DNA from: Spirochaetia bacterium
GTDB taxonomy: Bacteria > Spirochaetota > Spirochaetia > Treponematales > Treponemataceae
NCBI GenBank assembly: GCA_022768865.1
Contig: JALELH010000012.1
Coordinates: forward strand, 1 to 64,000
Reading direction: 5' to 3'
DNA: 64,000 nucleotides
Position 1 is the first letter of the stretch, and the number at the start of each line of letters is the position of its first letter. Positions 9,148-16,649 of the stretch are shown here, in pieces. Made by a program: the position numbers and the translations under genes. Under the pieces are notes generated by a model, which was given only the letters and a program-made list of their open reading frames with translations, made no database searches and was not told the origin of the DNA.

Positions 9148-9350
9148 TATTAGTACGTGGCTACGAGAGGTATTAGTACGTAGCTACGAGGGGTATTAGT
9201 TCGTAGCTACGAGGGCTATTAGTTCGTAGCTACGAGGGGTATTAGTACGTGGCTACGAGGGGTGTTAGTACGTGGCTACGAGGGCTATTAGTTCGCAGCT
9301 ACGAGGGGTGTTAGTTCGTAGCTACGAGGGGTGTTAGTACGTGGCTGCCG
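9148..9350. repeat. Tandem array, 23-bp period, nearly nine units
   Basis: Units begin at 9148, 9171, 9194, 9217, 9240, 9263, 9286, 9309 and 9332, exactly 23 bp apart. The core is TTAGTWCGTRGCTACGAGGG. Variation is limited to a few positions: A/T after TAGT, G/A in the middle, G/C at the end, and TAT/TGT at the start. Several units contain the perfect 10-bp palindrome CGTAGCTACG. The period is not a multiple of three, so it is not coding. There are no spacers, so it is not CRISPR. It lies between the gmrSD gene start and the DUF4469 gene promoter region. Confidence 0.95.
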
Positions 9351-9409
9351 CAAAAACCCACCCCGGACAAAAAAAGTTTAAAAAAAATTAAAAAATTTGC
9401 CCAGAAAAT

Positions 9410-9445
9410 TTGACAACTCCGATTTTTATTACTAACTTATTAGTA
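9410..9445 (+). promoter_or_regulatory. Candidate promoter with overlapping palindrome
   Basis: TTGACA at 9410-9415 is followed by a 17-bp spacer and TAACTT at 9433-9438. The palindrome TACTAActtaTTAGTA (9430-9445) covers the -10 region and would suit a repressor. If used, it gives a long leader (about 390 nt) to the gene at 9846. Confidence 0.4.
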
Positions 9446-9641
9446 TGACATTTGAGAGTTTTACCACGAATGTAAAAATGTTTTTAAGTATCTTTCAACC
9501 TTTTGCTTAAGGACGCTTTTTCTTTGTTAAAAATCTCTTATATGTTTAGCAATACACAATAGTAAATACTGGAGGAACATGATTCTAAACTGAGACCGTG
9601 CTGTTGAGCATGCTGGAACAATGGCACATAAAAAAAACGCC

Positions 9642-9845
9642 ATTCCGTTAACGCTAATAACGAAATGGCGCATAAAGAATATACAGGGTATATTCTCTGG
9701 CCTCCTCAGGCTAAATGAAAAATATACCTTGCAGGCAGCCAGCTGTCAAGAACAAAAACATCCTCTTATGCGTAGTGCTGCGTGGTCCGCGCCGCATGCG
9801 CTGTCTTTACAGACGAAAAACAATTTATGGACAAGGTATATTTTT
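9642..9845 (+). promoter_or_regulatory. Structured 5' leader with possible ribosome-site switch
   Basis: A first hairpin (CGCCATT/AATGGCG, with CCGTT/AACG continuing the stem) sits at about 9641-9670. GGTATATT at 9687-9694 can pair with AATATACC at 9721-9728. The overlapping AAAAATATACCTTG (9718-9731) can instead pair, 14 of 14, with CAAGGTATATTTTT at 9832-9845. That segment contains the AAGG ribosome site just before the ATG at 9846. The two pairings exclude each other. A four-codon ORF with a strong GGAGG site lies upstream (9579-9593). The structure is read by eye only. Confidence 0.45.
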
Positions 9846-10643
9846 ATGGAAAATGTAAGTAATTTTGACTATAAGTCAGAATCGGGAAAAAAGGGTCAGG
9901 TTGTGGTTTCTGTCTACAAGAACCCCCTGACGGATGACGACAGTTCCTATGCAAGGGTTGAAAGAAATACTTCCAAGCCAAAGGAATTGATCGGAACTGT
10001 AGAAGAAAAAGGCAACGTAAACCTTGACACTGCTACGCTCCACTATGCAGGAACCCTTTTTAAGGAAGCATGCATAAAGCTTTTAAAGCAGGGCTATGCA
10101 ATCAACCTTTTTGACATGGGCATCTTGTACCTGACGGTAAACGGAAGCATAAAGACAAAGAAACCTACGGCAGCGGATATTCCGGAATTAAAAATAGGTT
10201 TTTCTCCAAGTTCCTTTGCAAAAAATGCAGTAAAGGATGTAGACATACAGCTTAAGCTTTATCCGGATAATACTCCTTACATTGCCCAGGTCTTTGACTT
10301 TGGCAAGAAGGAAATTACCAACGAGCTGACTGCTTCCGGTGTCATAGAAATTCACGGCACGAGCCTTAAGCTTGGCGGTGAAGGTTCCGGCGTCTGGCTG
10401 GCACCCATAACAAATGACGAAGGTGACTATGATCCTAAAAACATGATTCCCGTAACGGACATCATCCACAACCTTCCCGGCAAGCTGACCGTGCAGCTGC
10501 CTGACGGCCTTGAAGCAGGCAAGGATTACCGCATCGTTATCAGAACTTTGCTTACAAAAAACAGCAATAAGCCTGGTAAAACCGTTAAGACCGGTGTTTA
10601 TGATGAAGCAGTAAGCATTGGTTCCGGCGGCAGTTCTGATTAA
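9846..10643 (+). CDS. HU-like / DUF4469 Ig-fold protein
   Basis: 265 residues from ATG 9846. The track start at 9621 reads through the hairpin leader and is unlikely. Residues about 1-125 resemble the HU-like DNA-binding domain seen before DUF4469 in Bacteroidetes and treponemes (LFKEACIKLLKQGYAINLFDMGILYLTVNGS). The C-terminal 130 residues (VIEIHGTSLKLGGEGSGVWLAP...) look like the Ig-like DUF4469 domain. No signal peptide. Cellular role is not known. A terminator follows. It stands alone between restriction/Rpn genes, and its leader suggests individual post-transcriptional control. Confidence 0.7.
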   Translation: MENVSNFDYKSESGKKGQVVVSVYKNPLTDDDSSYARVERNTSKPKELIGTVEEKGNVNLDTATLHYAGTLFKEACIKLLKQGYAINLFDMGILYLTVNGSIKTKKPTAADIPELKIGFSPSSFAKNAVKDVDIQLKLYPDNTPYIAQVFDFGKKEITNELTASGVIEIHGTSLKLGGEGSGVWLAPITNDEGDYDPKNMIPVTDIIHNLPGKLTVQLPDGLEAGKDYRIVIRTLLTKNSNKPGKTVKTGVYDEAVSIGSGGSSD

Positions 10644-10688
10644 AAAAATTTAGCAGGCTGCAGCTTTCCTTTAACATAAGGACACATT

Positions 10689-10730
10689 TGTCATTCCGGA
10701 TTTACTGACATCCGGGATGACATTTTTTTT
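10689..10730 (+). terminator. Rho-independent terminator after DUF4469 gene
   Basis: TGTCATTCCGGA ... TCCGGGATGACA is a 12-bp stem with one mismatch, followed by eight T residues. Confidence 0.85.
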
Positions 10731-10858
10731 ATTCTTAACCTAATGCAGATTCAAACAAAGCAATAAACATTTTTACACTTTTAACAGAATTTTCTATTCC
10801 ATATAGATAAAAAAAGGGCCTTTTTTGTTTTTTCTTTAAAATAATATATATGGAGTTT

Positions 10859-10934
10859 GTTTCAAAAATTGACGTCCTGTCAATTTTTGAAACGTCTTCT
10901 TTGCTTAACTTTACATGCGCCATCCGTGGCTTAA
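10859..10934 (+). repeat. Family A hairpin repeat, copy 3, upstream of rpn-like gene
   Basis: A perfect or near-perfect 15-bp hairpin (TTTCAAAAATTGACg/TGTCAATTTTTGAAA) is followed by TTGCTTAACTTTACATGCGC and CATCCGTGGCTTAATG, as in the 1157 and 1550 copies. It is preceded by the T-rich/AT stretch (10815-10850) common to these sites. With the terminator it explains the 10644-10990 spacer. Confidence 0.75.
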
Positions 10935-10990
10935 TGTTATTTTATCAAGAAAGGCATAGCTCCCAATATTAATTTTATAGGAGTAAAATT

Positions 10991-11839
10991 ATGACTACCC
11001 AACCTAACGTAATCTACAAAGACCGATTATTTAAAGCGATTTTCGGCAAGGAGGAACATAAGGACTGGCTTTTGTCTCTTTATAATGCACTGAATAATTC
11101 AGATTACAAAAATCCGGATGATCTGGAACTGACAACAATTGAAAACATCATTTACATTACGATGAAAAATGATTTGTCTTTCCTGATTGATTCTCAGATG
11201 AATCTTTATGAACAACAGTCCATCTGGAACCCTAACATGCCATTGCGTGGATTATTATATTTTGCACAGCTTTATCAGCTGCATATTTCCAAGCAAAAGC
11301 GTGATATATACTCTTCTACCTTGTTGAAAATTCCTACTCCTCAGTTTATAGTTATATATAATGGTTCAAGGCAGACAGCTGATATTGAAAAGTTAAGGTT
11401 ATCAGATGCCTTTGAAGTTCCAAAGTCCGACGGTGAATTTGAATGGACCGCAACTTTAGTAAACATCAACAAAGGGCATAACGAAAAGCTGCTTGCAAAA
11501 TGCAAACCCTTAAATGATTATGCAACTTACATTGAACGTATAAAGGCAAATATAAAGCAGGGATTGAACAAAGAAGAAGCCGTTAACGAAGCAATGGATT
11601 TTGCAATCAAAAACAACATGTTGAATGGCTTCTTTCAAAATCAGAAACTGGAGGTTTTAAATATGAGCTTAACAGAATTCGATCAGGAAGAATATGACAG
11701 AAACCGCTTTGAAGAAGGCAAACTTGAAGGCTTTATTGAAACTGCAAAAAAACTTTTAAAGATGGGTCTTGAGCCAGCTAAAATCATTCAGGCTACCGGT
11801 CTATCCGCAGAACAGCTTAGCAAACTTGCCAACGCATAA
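10991..11839 (+). CDS. Rpn-like PD-(D/E)XK nuclease family protein, second subfamily
   Basis: 282 residues. ATG 10991 has TAGGAG ten bases upstream. The N-terminus (YKDRLFKAIFGKEEHKDWLLSLYNALN) and the motif NDLSFLIDSQMNLYEQQ...NPNMPLR are typical of the Rpn/transposase-like family common in gut Clostridia and treponemes. The acid residues with EQQ form the D...ExQ type active site. The C-terminal AKKLLKMGLEPAKIIQATGLS segment matches the end of the other Rpn proteins here, although the N-terminal domains are clearly different subfamilies. A role in DNA cleavage or recombination is inferred from the family. Confidence 0.83.
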   Translation: MTTQPNVIYKDRLFKAIFGKEEHKDWLLSLYNALNNSDYKNPDDLELTTIENIIYITMKNDLSFLIDSQMNLYEQQSIWNPNMPLRGLLYFAQLYQLHISKQKRDIYSSTLLKIPTPQFIVIYNGSRQTADIEKLRLSDAFEVPKSDGEFEWTATLVNINKGHNEKLLAKCKPLNDYATYIERIKANIKQGLNKEEAVNEAMDFAIKNNMLNGFFQNQKLEVLNMSLTEFDQEEYDRNRFEEGKLEGFIETAKKLLKMGLEPAKIIQATGLSAEQLSKLANA

Positions 11840-11880
11840 AAATCTAAATATCTTCAGGCCTACGTCGGAGATGACGTTTA

Positions 11881-11975
11881 GTCATCCTGACGCAGGTCAG
11901 GATCTGCTATAAGTTAAGCAACTGAATGCAGATTCTGAACAAATGCTTCGCATTTTTCAGAATGACATTTTTTCT
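11881..11975 (+). repeat. Dispersed GTCATCCTGA repeat ending in a terminator-like hairpin
   Basis: GTCATCCTGACGCAGGTCAG...GATTCTGAAC...CAGAATGACA. Its end forms the hairpin ATTCTGAAcAAATGCttcGCATTTtTCAGAAT (about 11931-11963), then GACATTTTTT. It can therefore act as terminator for the rpn-like gene. It is related to 6671-6787. Confidence 0.65.
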
Positions 11976-12029
11976 ATACCCTCTTCCTATCACCTGTTCT
12001 AAAACTAAAGTATCGCTAAACAGCCCATA

Positions 12030-12102
12030 CACCAATTGCTCTGCAATTGGTGCGGCAAAAGTTACAGAAGGTACCGGCTTCTAAAACGCATTTACTTTTG
12101 CC
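12030..12102 (+). repeat. Double hairpin element upstream of outer-membrane protein gene
   Basis: A perfect 10-bp hairpin, CACCAATTGC/GCAATTGGTG, is followed by GGCAAAAGT ... ACTTTTGCC enclosing AGAAG/CTTCT. It has the same layout as 1682-1755, where the first stem is CTAGTTTTGC. Stem sequences differ while the GGCAAAAG...CTTTTGCC part is kept. Confidence 0.6.
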
Positions 12103-12159
12103 ATTGCCAAATATTCTTATTTCCTATAATTTCTTGTAAAACTATTAACCGGGGATTAT

Positions 12160-13347
12160 ATGAAGAGAATTATCTTAACAGCAGCAATCACTGCAATTGC
12201 ACTTTTTAACGCAGCATCAAGGGACTTTGAATTCAAAGGCAACTTCCTCTGGGGCGGAACCATTGCACAGAAAAACTACAAATACGACAGCAAAAAAAAA
12301 GAAGGGGAATACATAGACAGGTACGCCAAAAACTACCTTTTAGGCGATGCAATACTTTCTGACCCAAAAATAACTGTAGGCGGCAAAATCTATTACCGCA
12401 TTCCCGCCATGGAAAAAAAAGAAGACATTTCGCAAAAGATGGAAATTAAAAGAGCCTTTGTAAGATTCCGTCCTTTTGCAAGCAGCATATTTGAAATATC
12501 AGGCGGCAAGCTCTATTCCTACTATCTGCCCGGCAACTTCTTTCCGATTTCAGAAACATACACGGGTGCTTCACGCTGGGGGGAAAGCGGCGTAGGCCTG
12601 AAGTCAGAATGGAACGGATGGACCTTTGGCGCATCGCTCCCTGTAGGAGAAACTTCCAAGACCATAGAAACAGAAACCAAGTGGGACGAATTCTTTGCCT
12701 TAAACGGTGCCTTAGGCTACGACTTTTCAAAGTCTGCATGGGAAGTGCCACTAAAGCTCAACGGAACGGCAGGCTACAGGCGCAAAAGGACTACGGACAC
12801 AAAGACAAACGAAACAGACGTCAACTACGACAGGATAGCAGCTGCAAGCGTATACTGGACGCCTAAGCTTGAAGGCTTTGTAAATAAACTTTATGCCACA
12901 CTTACCTACAGCTACAACGCCAGGCCTTTTGTTGCCAATCCAGGCTTCACGCCAATCATAAACTACAGCGATGCAGACTTAAAAAAATGCCATCTTGTTT
13001 CAGTCAACTACAAGTCATACTTTGGGCCCGTACATTTTACCTTTGAAGGAGAAGCAGGCAAATCTACAGAAGGCCACAAAGTTCCCCTTTACGGTGCTGC
13101 ACAATTCCTGATTCCGTTTAACCAGGTCTTTGCCATAAAGCCAAGGTTTATGTACTACTCTGCCATAGACACAGAAGACGGCGATCTGACTCGTTCTTCT
13201 TTTGAACTTTACCCGCGCATCTGGGTAACACCTACAAAGAACTGGAATATTTCTCTTGGTGCAGACTTTCTTAAAAAGCAGATTACAAAGGACGACTGGA
13301 AGTGGGAATGGTCAATTCCATTCTATATTGAATACAAAATCAAATAG
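12160..13347 (+). CDS. Putative outer-membrane beta-barrel protein
   Basis: 395 residues with a signal peptide (MKRIILTAAITAIALFNAAS). The mature part is rich in alternating aromatic/charged strands (for example GWTFGASLPVG, KLYATLTYSYNARPF, FALNGALGYDF) and ends in a strand, EWSIPFYIEYKIK. That fits a porin-like barrel of perhaps 16 or more strands. GGGGAT lies before the ATG. No named family is recognised. It lies just before the cobalamin riboswitch but is upstream of it, so it is not controlled by it. Whether it imports corrinoid or metal is open; nothing in its sequence shows this. Confidence 0.6.
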   Translation: MKRIILTAAITAIALFNAASRDFEFKGNFLWGGTIAQKNYKYDSKKKEGEYIDRYAKNYLLGDAILSDPKITVGGKIYYRIPAMEKKEDISQKMEIKRAFVRFRPFASSIFEISGGKLYSYYLPGNFFPISETYTGASRWGESGVGLKSEWNGWTFGASLPVGETSKTIETETKWDEFFALNGALGYDFSKSAWEVPLKLNGTAGYRRKRTTDTKTNETDVNYDRIAAASVYWTPKLEGFVNKLYATLTYSYNARPFVANPGFTPIINYSDADLKKCHLVSVNYKSYFGPVHFTFEGEAGKSTEGHKVPLYGAAQFLIPFNQVFAIKPRFMYYSAIDTEDGDLTRSSFELYPRIWVTPTKNWNISLGADFLKKQITKDDWKWEWSIPFYIEYKIK

Positions 13348-13369
13348 TGCTAACATTGCCGCATAAAAG

Positions 13370-13560
13370 TAAAGGGTGCTGGTCTGCGGCTGTTCATTTA
13401 TGGAACAACCGCAAGAATCAGTTAAAAGGGAAGCAGGTTAAAATCCTGCACGATCTCGTCACTGTGAAAGGCTAGCTTTTATTTTAATACGCCACTGGGC
13501 TACCGGGAAGGCAAAATAAAAGCGCTTGAACCTGAAGTCAGGAAACCTGCCGTTTATTAT
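13370..13560 (+). ncRNA. Cobalamin (B12) riboswitch
   Basis: The conserved boxes occur in order: GGGAAGCAGGTTAAAATCC with TGCAC and GTCACTGT, then GCCACTGGGCTACCGGGAAGG, and the B12 box AAGTCAGGAAACCTGCC. An upstream stem (TGCGGCTGTT/AACAACCGCA) is also present. It directly precedes the 20-kb B12 operon. High cobalamin should shut the operon off through the terminator at 13627. Confidence 0.95.
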
Positions 13561-13626
13561 AGTTCAGGAAGAAATTCAAGGTCACGAGCAATTGATCGAA
13601 CTTAAACTCAGTTACGTAATTTAATT

Positions 13627-13668
13627 GCCCGGACTATTTTAAACATTTAAAATAACCCGGGCTTTTTT
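13627..13668 (+). terminator. Riboswitch-linked terminator (attenuator)
   Basis: GCCCGG ... CCCGGGC encloses an inner palindrome, TATTTTAAAcaTTTAAAATA, and is followed by TTTTTT. It lies between the riboswitch and cbiK, so it is the probable expression platform. Confidence 0.85.
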
Positions 13669-13691
13669 ATTTAATACTCTTGGAGGATTAT

Positions 13692-14852
13692 ATGAAAAAG
13701 TTATTTTCAACTTTAATGGCTTTAACAGCCCTTGCCATTATTGCAACAGGATGCAGCAAAGAAGCAAAGGACAAAAAGGCAGCCGACAACGCTGCAGCCC
13801 TAATCGACGCTATCTATGTTCAGGAAAGAACAGCCCTTACAGACACACAGTGCGACGCTGCAAAAAAAGCATGGGACAAACTGACAGACGCACAGAAGGC
13901 ACTTGTAGAAGGAGAAAACGCAGACCCGGACTACTTTGGCCGCGATACAGGAGATGCTTCAATGGACAATGCACTTAACCAGGACGGTATTAAAGAAGAT
14001 GAAATTCTTGTTGTAAGCTTTGGAACTTCCTTTAACGGCAGCCGTGCAGAAGACATTTACGGCATAGAAAAGGCAATCCAGGCAGCAAACCCTGACTGGT
14101 CCGTACGCCGTGCATTTACAGCACAGATTATCATAAACCACATTCAGGCCCGCGACGGCGTAAAGATTGACAACATGGATCAGGCTCTTGAACGTGCCGT
14201 AAAAAACGGAGTTAAAAACCTTGTAGTTCAGCCAACACACTTAATGCATGGTGCAGAATACGACGAACTTGCCGCAGCCGTTTCAAAGTATGAATCAAAG
14301 TTTGAATCAGTAAAGATTGCAGAACCTCTTTTAGGAGAAGTGGGCATGGATGCAAATGTAATCAACGAAGACAAAAAGGCAGTTGCACTTGCCATCGTTG
14401 ATGCTGCAGTTAGCACATCAGGCTTTAATTCCCTTGAAGATGCAGAAAAGGCCGGAGTTGCCTATGTTTTAATGGGCCATGGAACATCACACAACGCAAA
14501 GGTAAGCTATTCACAGATGAGCACACAGATGAAGAACCTTTCTTACAAGAATGTTTTTGTTGGCACAGTTGAAGGCGAACCAGAAGAAACAGCCTGCGAT
14601 GCAGTAATCGATGCCGTAAAGAATGCAGGCTACAAGAAAGTAATCCTGCGCCCGCTGATGGTAGTTGCAGGAGACCACGCAAACAACGACATGGCAGGCG
14701 ATGATGATGATTCATGGAAGTTCATGTTCAATGCTTCAGGTGCCTTTGATTCTGTAGAATGCCAGATTGCAGGCCTTGGAAGAATCAGCGCAATCCAGCA
14801 GCTTTATGTGGCACACACAGCCGCTGCCCTTAATGAACTAAAAAAAAACTAG
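13692..14852 (+). CDS. cbiK: Lipoprotein sirohydrochlorin cobaltochelatase CbiK
   Basis: 386 residues from ATG 13692 with GGAGG upstream; the TTG at 13680 is too close to the ribosome site. A lipoprotein signal (LAIIATGC) anchors it outside the cytoplasm. Residues about 30-85 form a small helical segment (TDAQKALVEGE) like those found in surface proteins. The chelatase domain follows with VVSFGTSF and metal-binding His sites in QPTHLMHGAEYD and VLMGHGTSHN. It inserts Co2+ into sirohydrochlorin as the first step of the anaerobic path; an exported CbiK is known in Desulfovibrio. It ends at TAG directly after a run of nine A residues with an A_AAA_AAC slip site (see frameshift feature). Confidence 0.9.
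   Translation: MKKLFSTLMALTALAIIATGCSKEAKDKKAADNAAALIDAIYVQERTALTDTQCDAAKKAWDKLTDAQKALVEGENADPDYFGRDTGDASMDNALNQDGIKEDEILVVSFGTSFNGSRAEDIYGIEKAIQAANPDWSVRRAFTAQIIINHIQARDGVKIDNMDQALERAVKNGVKNLVVQPTHLMHGAEYDELAAAVSKYESKFESVKIAEPLLGEVGMDANVINEDKKAVALAIVDAAVSTSGFNSLEDAEKAGVAYVLMGHGTSHNAKVSYSQMSTQMKNLSYKNVFVGTVEGEPEETACDAVIDAVKNAGYKKVILRPLMVVAGDHANNDMAGDDDDSWKFMFNASGAFDSVECQIAGLGRISAIQQLYVAHTAAALNELKKN
14843..14849 (+). promoter_or_regulatory. Candidate -1 ribosomal frameshift heptamer A_AAA_AAC
   Basis: In the cbiK frame the mRNA reads CUA AAA AAA AAC UAG. A slip of one base back gives CUA GAU GAC GGA AUC UAU..., which is the frame of the next ORF. It also supplies the missing start of its domain (DDGIYSARFITDSS before MFHAND). 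A 609-residue CbiK-domain protein would result. The nine-A run could also allow transcript slippage, or hide a sequencing error. Confidence 0.55.
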
Positions 14853-14893
14853 ATGACGGAATCTATTCTGCCAGGTTCATTACGGACAGTTCC

Positions 14894-15520
14894 ATGTTCC
14901 ATGCCAATGATTCAAAAAAGGGTATGGGCACTTTAATAGTAAATGACGGCAGGATGATTTTTCATGTAAGCCTTGCTGGCAAAAGCATAGTCAATCTTTT
15001 TGCAGGCAAGGCTGCAGATGCCAAAGACAAGGAAGACCTGTGGCTTAAGCCAACAAAAGACAAGGTTACCTATGCAGACGGATATTCAGAAACTGTAAAC
15101 GGTTTTGACATTCCGGTAAGCAAAATCGGCAAAGACTTTGATCTTGCCTTAATAGGCAAAAAGGGCATCTGGTATGACCACAGGGTTTCCGTTGATGAAG
15201 TTGCAGAAATAGCAAAGCCTTCTGACGGCCAGCATGATGCAGGCGTTGTCCTTTTAGGCGGCACAGGTAAAGCAAGGATAGAATCCCCTGCCCTTCTTGA
15301 AGTTGCAGGCGGCAAAAACATTCTTACAGTTGTGTGGACAAGTTCTAACTATGACTATATGATTGTTGACGGCGTCAAGTATCTGAACAAGACACCGGGA
15401 CAGAAGTCAACATTTACCTTTGCCGTTGCAGATGTTACAAAGCCTTTTAAGGTTGTTGCAGATACTACGGCTATGGGAAACCCTCACGAAATTGAGTATA
15501 CAATTGGATTACTTTTTTAG
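14894..15520 (+). CDS. Tandem ligand-binding-like domain protein, probably a frameshift extension of CbiK
   Basis: 208 residues if started at ATG 14894, but that start has no good ribosome site and cuts into the first domain. The same frame upstream (from 14849) encodes DDGIYSARFITDSS, which completes the typical beginning of this domain (DSSMFHANDSKKGMGTLIVNDG). A second module is seen at about residues 115-208 (GGTGKARIESPALLEV...WTSSNYDYMIVDGVKYL...ADTTAMGNPHEIEYT). This pattern occurs in Firmicutes surface proteins beside iron/corrinoid ABC transporters, and there is no exact family name I can give. It likely handles metal or tetrapyrrole outside the cell. It overlaps the next gene. Confidence 0.65.
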   Translation: MFHANDSKKGMGTLIVNDGRMIFHVSLAGKSIVNLFAGKAADAKDKEDLWLKPTKDKVTYADGYSETVNGFDIPVSKIGKDFDLALIGKKGIWYDHRVSVDEVAEIAKPSDGQHDAGVVLLGGTGKARIESPALLEVAGGKNILTVVWTSSNYDYMIVDGVKYLNKTPGQKSTFTFAVADVTKPFKVVADTTAMGNPHEIEYTIGLLF

Positions 15521-16649
15521 GAAAACAATCAGGTTAATTTTTCTTACGGTTCTGCTCTTTTCCTTTTACGGCTGCAATAAGGCCAGAAAGGCAAAGGCAG
15601 AATCATCTGTTTCTTTTGCAGGCCTGGACTTTACGGAGACTGTCCCTGTTTCTTTTGCAGGACAGTTCACCATAAAAAAAACAGCAGGCTATTCTGTCAT
15701 TAACATCAGCGGGGAAAAGCCGGTCCTTGTTGTAGAAAAGGATTTTCCACTGCCTTCCGGTGTGCCTGCTGACTATGTTGTTTTAGTTAAGCCTTTATTA
15801 AAAACATACCTTGTGTCTTCTTCTGCCTTTGACTTTTTTGCCAAGCTTAACATTCTTGATAAGGTAAAGTTTTCAGGAAGCAAAAAAGAAAACATGTTTC
15901 TGCCGGAAGTCAGGCAATACATGGAAGACGGCAAAATAACCTACGCAGGCAAATACAGCGCACCGGACTTTGAAACCCTTTATGCAGAAGGCACGGACAT
16001 TTCCATTCAGAACACAATGATTTTCCATAAGCCTGAAATCAAGGAAAAGCTTGAGCAGCTTAAGATTCCCGTTATTGTAGAAAAGTCTTCCTATGAAAAA
16101 AATCCCTTAGGCCGCATAGAATGGATAAAGCTTTACGGCCTTTTATATGACAAAGAAAAAGAAGCAGAAGATTTTTTTAACGCAAGGCAGGCGGAATTCA
16201 ACAGCTTAAATAAGTCCGCCGGCAGCAGAAACACCATTGCATTTTTCTATTTTACTTCCAGCGGTTCAGTCAACGTCCGTAAACCCGGTGACTACATTAC
16301 AACGGCAATTGCCATGGCAGGCGGCACTTATTTTATGGATGCTGCAGCAGATAATGAAAGCGTTCTTTCTACAATGAACATGCTGCCGGAAGATTTTTAT
16401 GTAAAGGCAAAGGATGCTGACATTTTAATTTACAATTCCACCATAGAAGGAATGATAGAAGACAGGGAACTGCTATTGCAGAAGTTTCCCCTTTTAAAAG
16501 ATTTTAAGGGCTTTAAGAACGGCAGGCTTTATTGCACGGATAAAAAACTATTTCAGGAAACAACAGGCAGCGTAGGCTTTATGCAGGATTTAGTTTCTGT
16601 CATGAACCATAAGGAAGAAAACCTGCACTACCTTATAAAGATAAAATGA
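15504..16649 (+). CDS. FecB/BtuF-like substrate-binding lipoprotein
   Basis: 381 residues if the TTG at 15504 is the start. The track start at 15420 puts 28 extra residues before a lipoprotein signal (IRLIFLTVLLFSFYGC) and is less likely. The start overlaps the stop of the preceding ORF, suggesting translational coupling. The mature protein is a two-lobed periplasmic-binding fold of the iron-siderophore/B12 type (FDFFAKLNILDKVKFSG, IEWIKLYGLLYDKEKEAEDFF). With the permease and ATPase that follow it forms an ABC importer. Its place in the riboswitch operon suggests corrinoid, cobalt chelate or tetrapyrrole as substrate, which is inferred. Confidence 0.82.
   Translation: MDYFFRKTIRLIFLTVLLFSFYGCNKARKAKAESSVSFAGLDFTETVPVSFAGQFTIKKTAGYSVINISGEKPVLVVEKDFPLPSGVPADYVVLVKPLLKTYLVSSSAFDFFAKLNILDKVKFSGSKKENMFLPEVRQYMEDGKITYAGKYSAPDFETLYAEGTDISIQNTMIFHKPEIKEKLEQLKIPVIVEKSSYEKNPLGRIEWIKLYGLLYDKEKEAEDFFNARQAEFNSLNKSAGSRNTIAFFYFTSSGSVNVRKPGDYITTAIAMAGGTYFMDAAADNESVLSTMNMLPEDFYVKAKDADILIYNSTIEGMIEDRELLLQKFPLLKDFKGFKNGRLYCTDKKLFQETTGSVGFMQDLVSVMNHKEENLHYLIKIK

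Noticed and set aside
9148-9350. CRISPR array
   Set aside because: Units are contiguous with no unique spacers, and no cas gene is nearby.
9621-9845. N-terminal extension of the DUF4469 ORF
   Set aside because: Encoded by hairpin leader sequence; ATG 9846 has a ribosome site and starts the conserved part.
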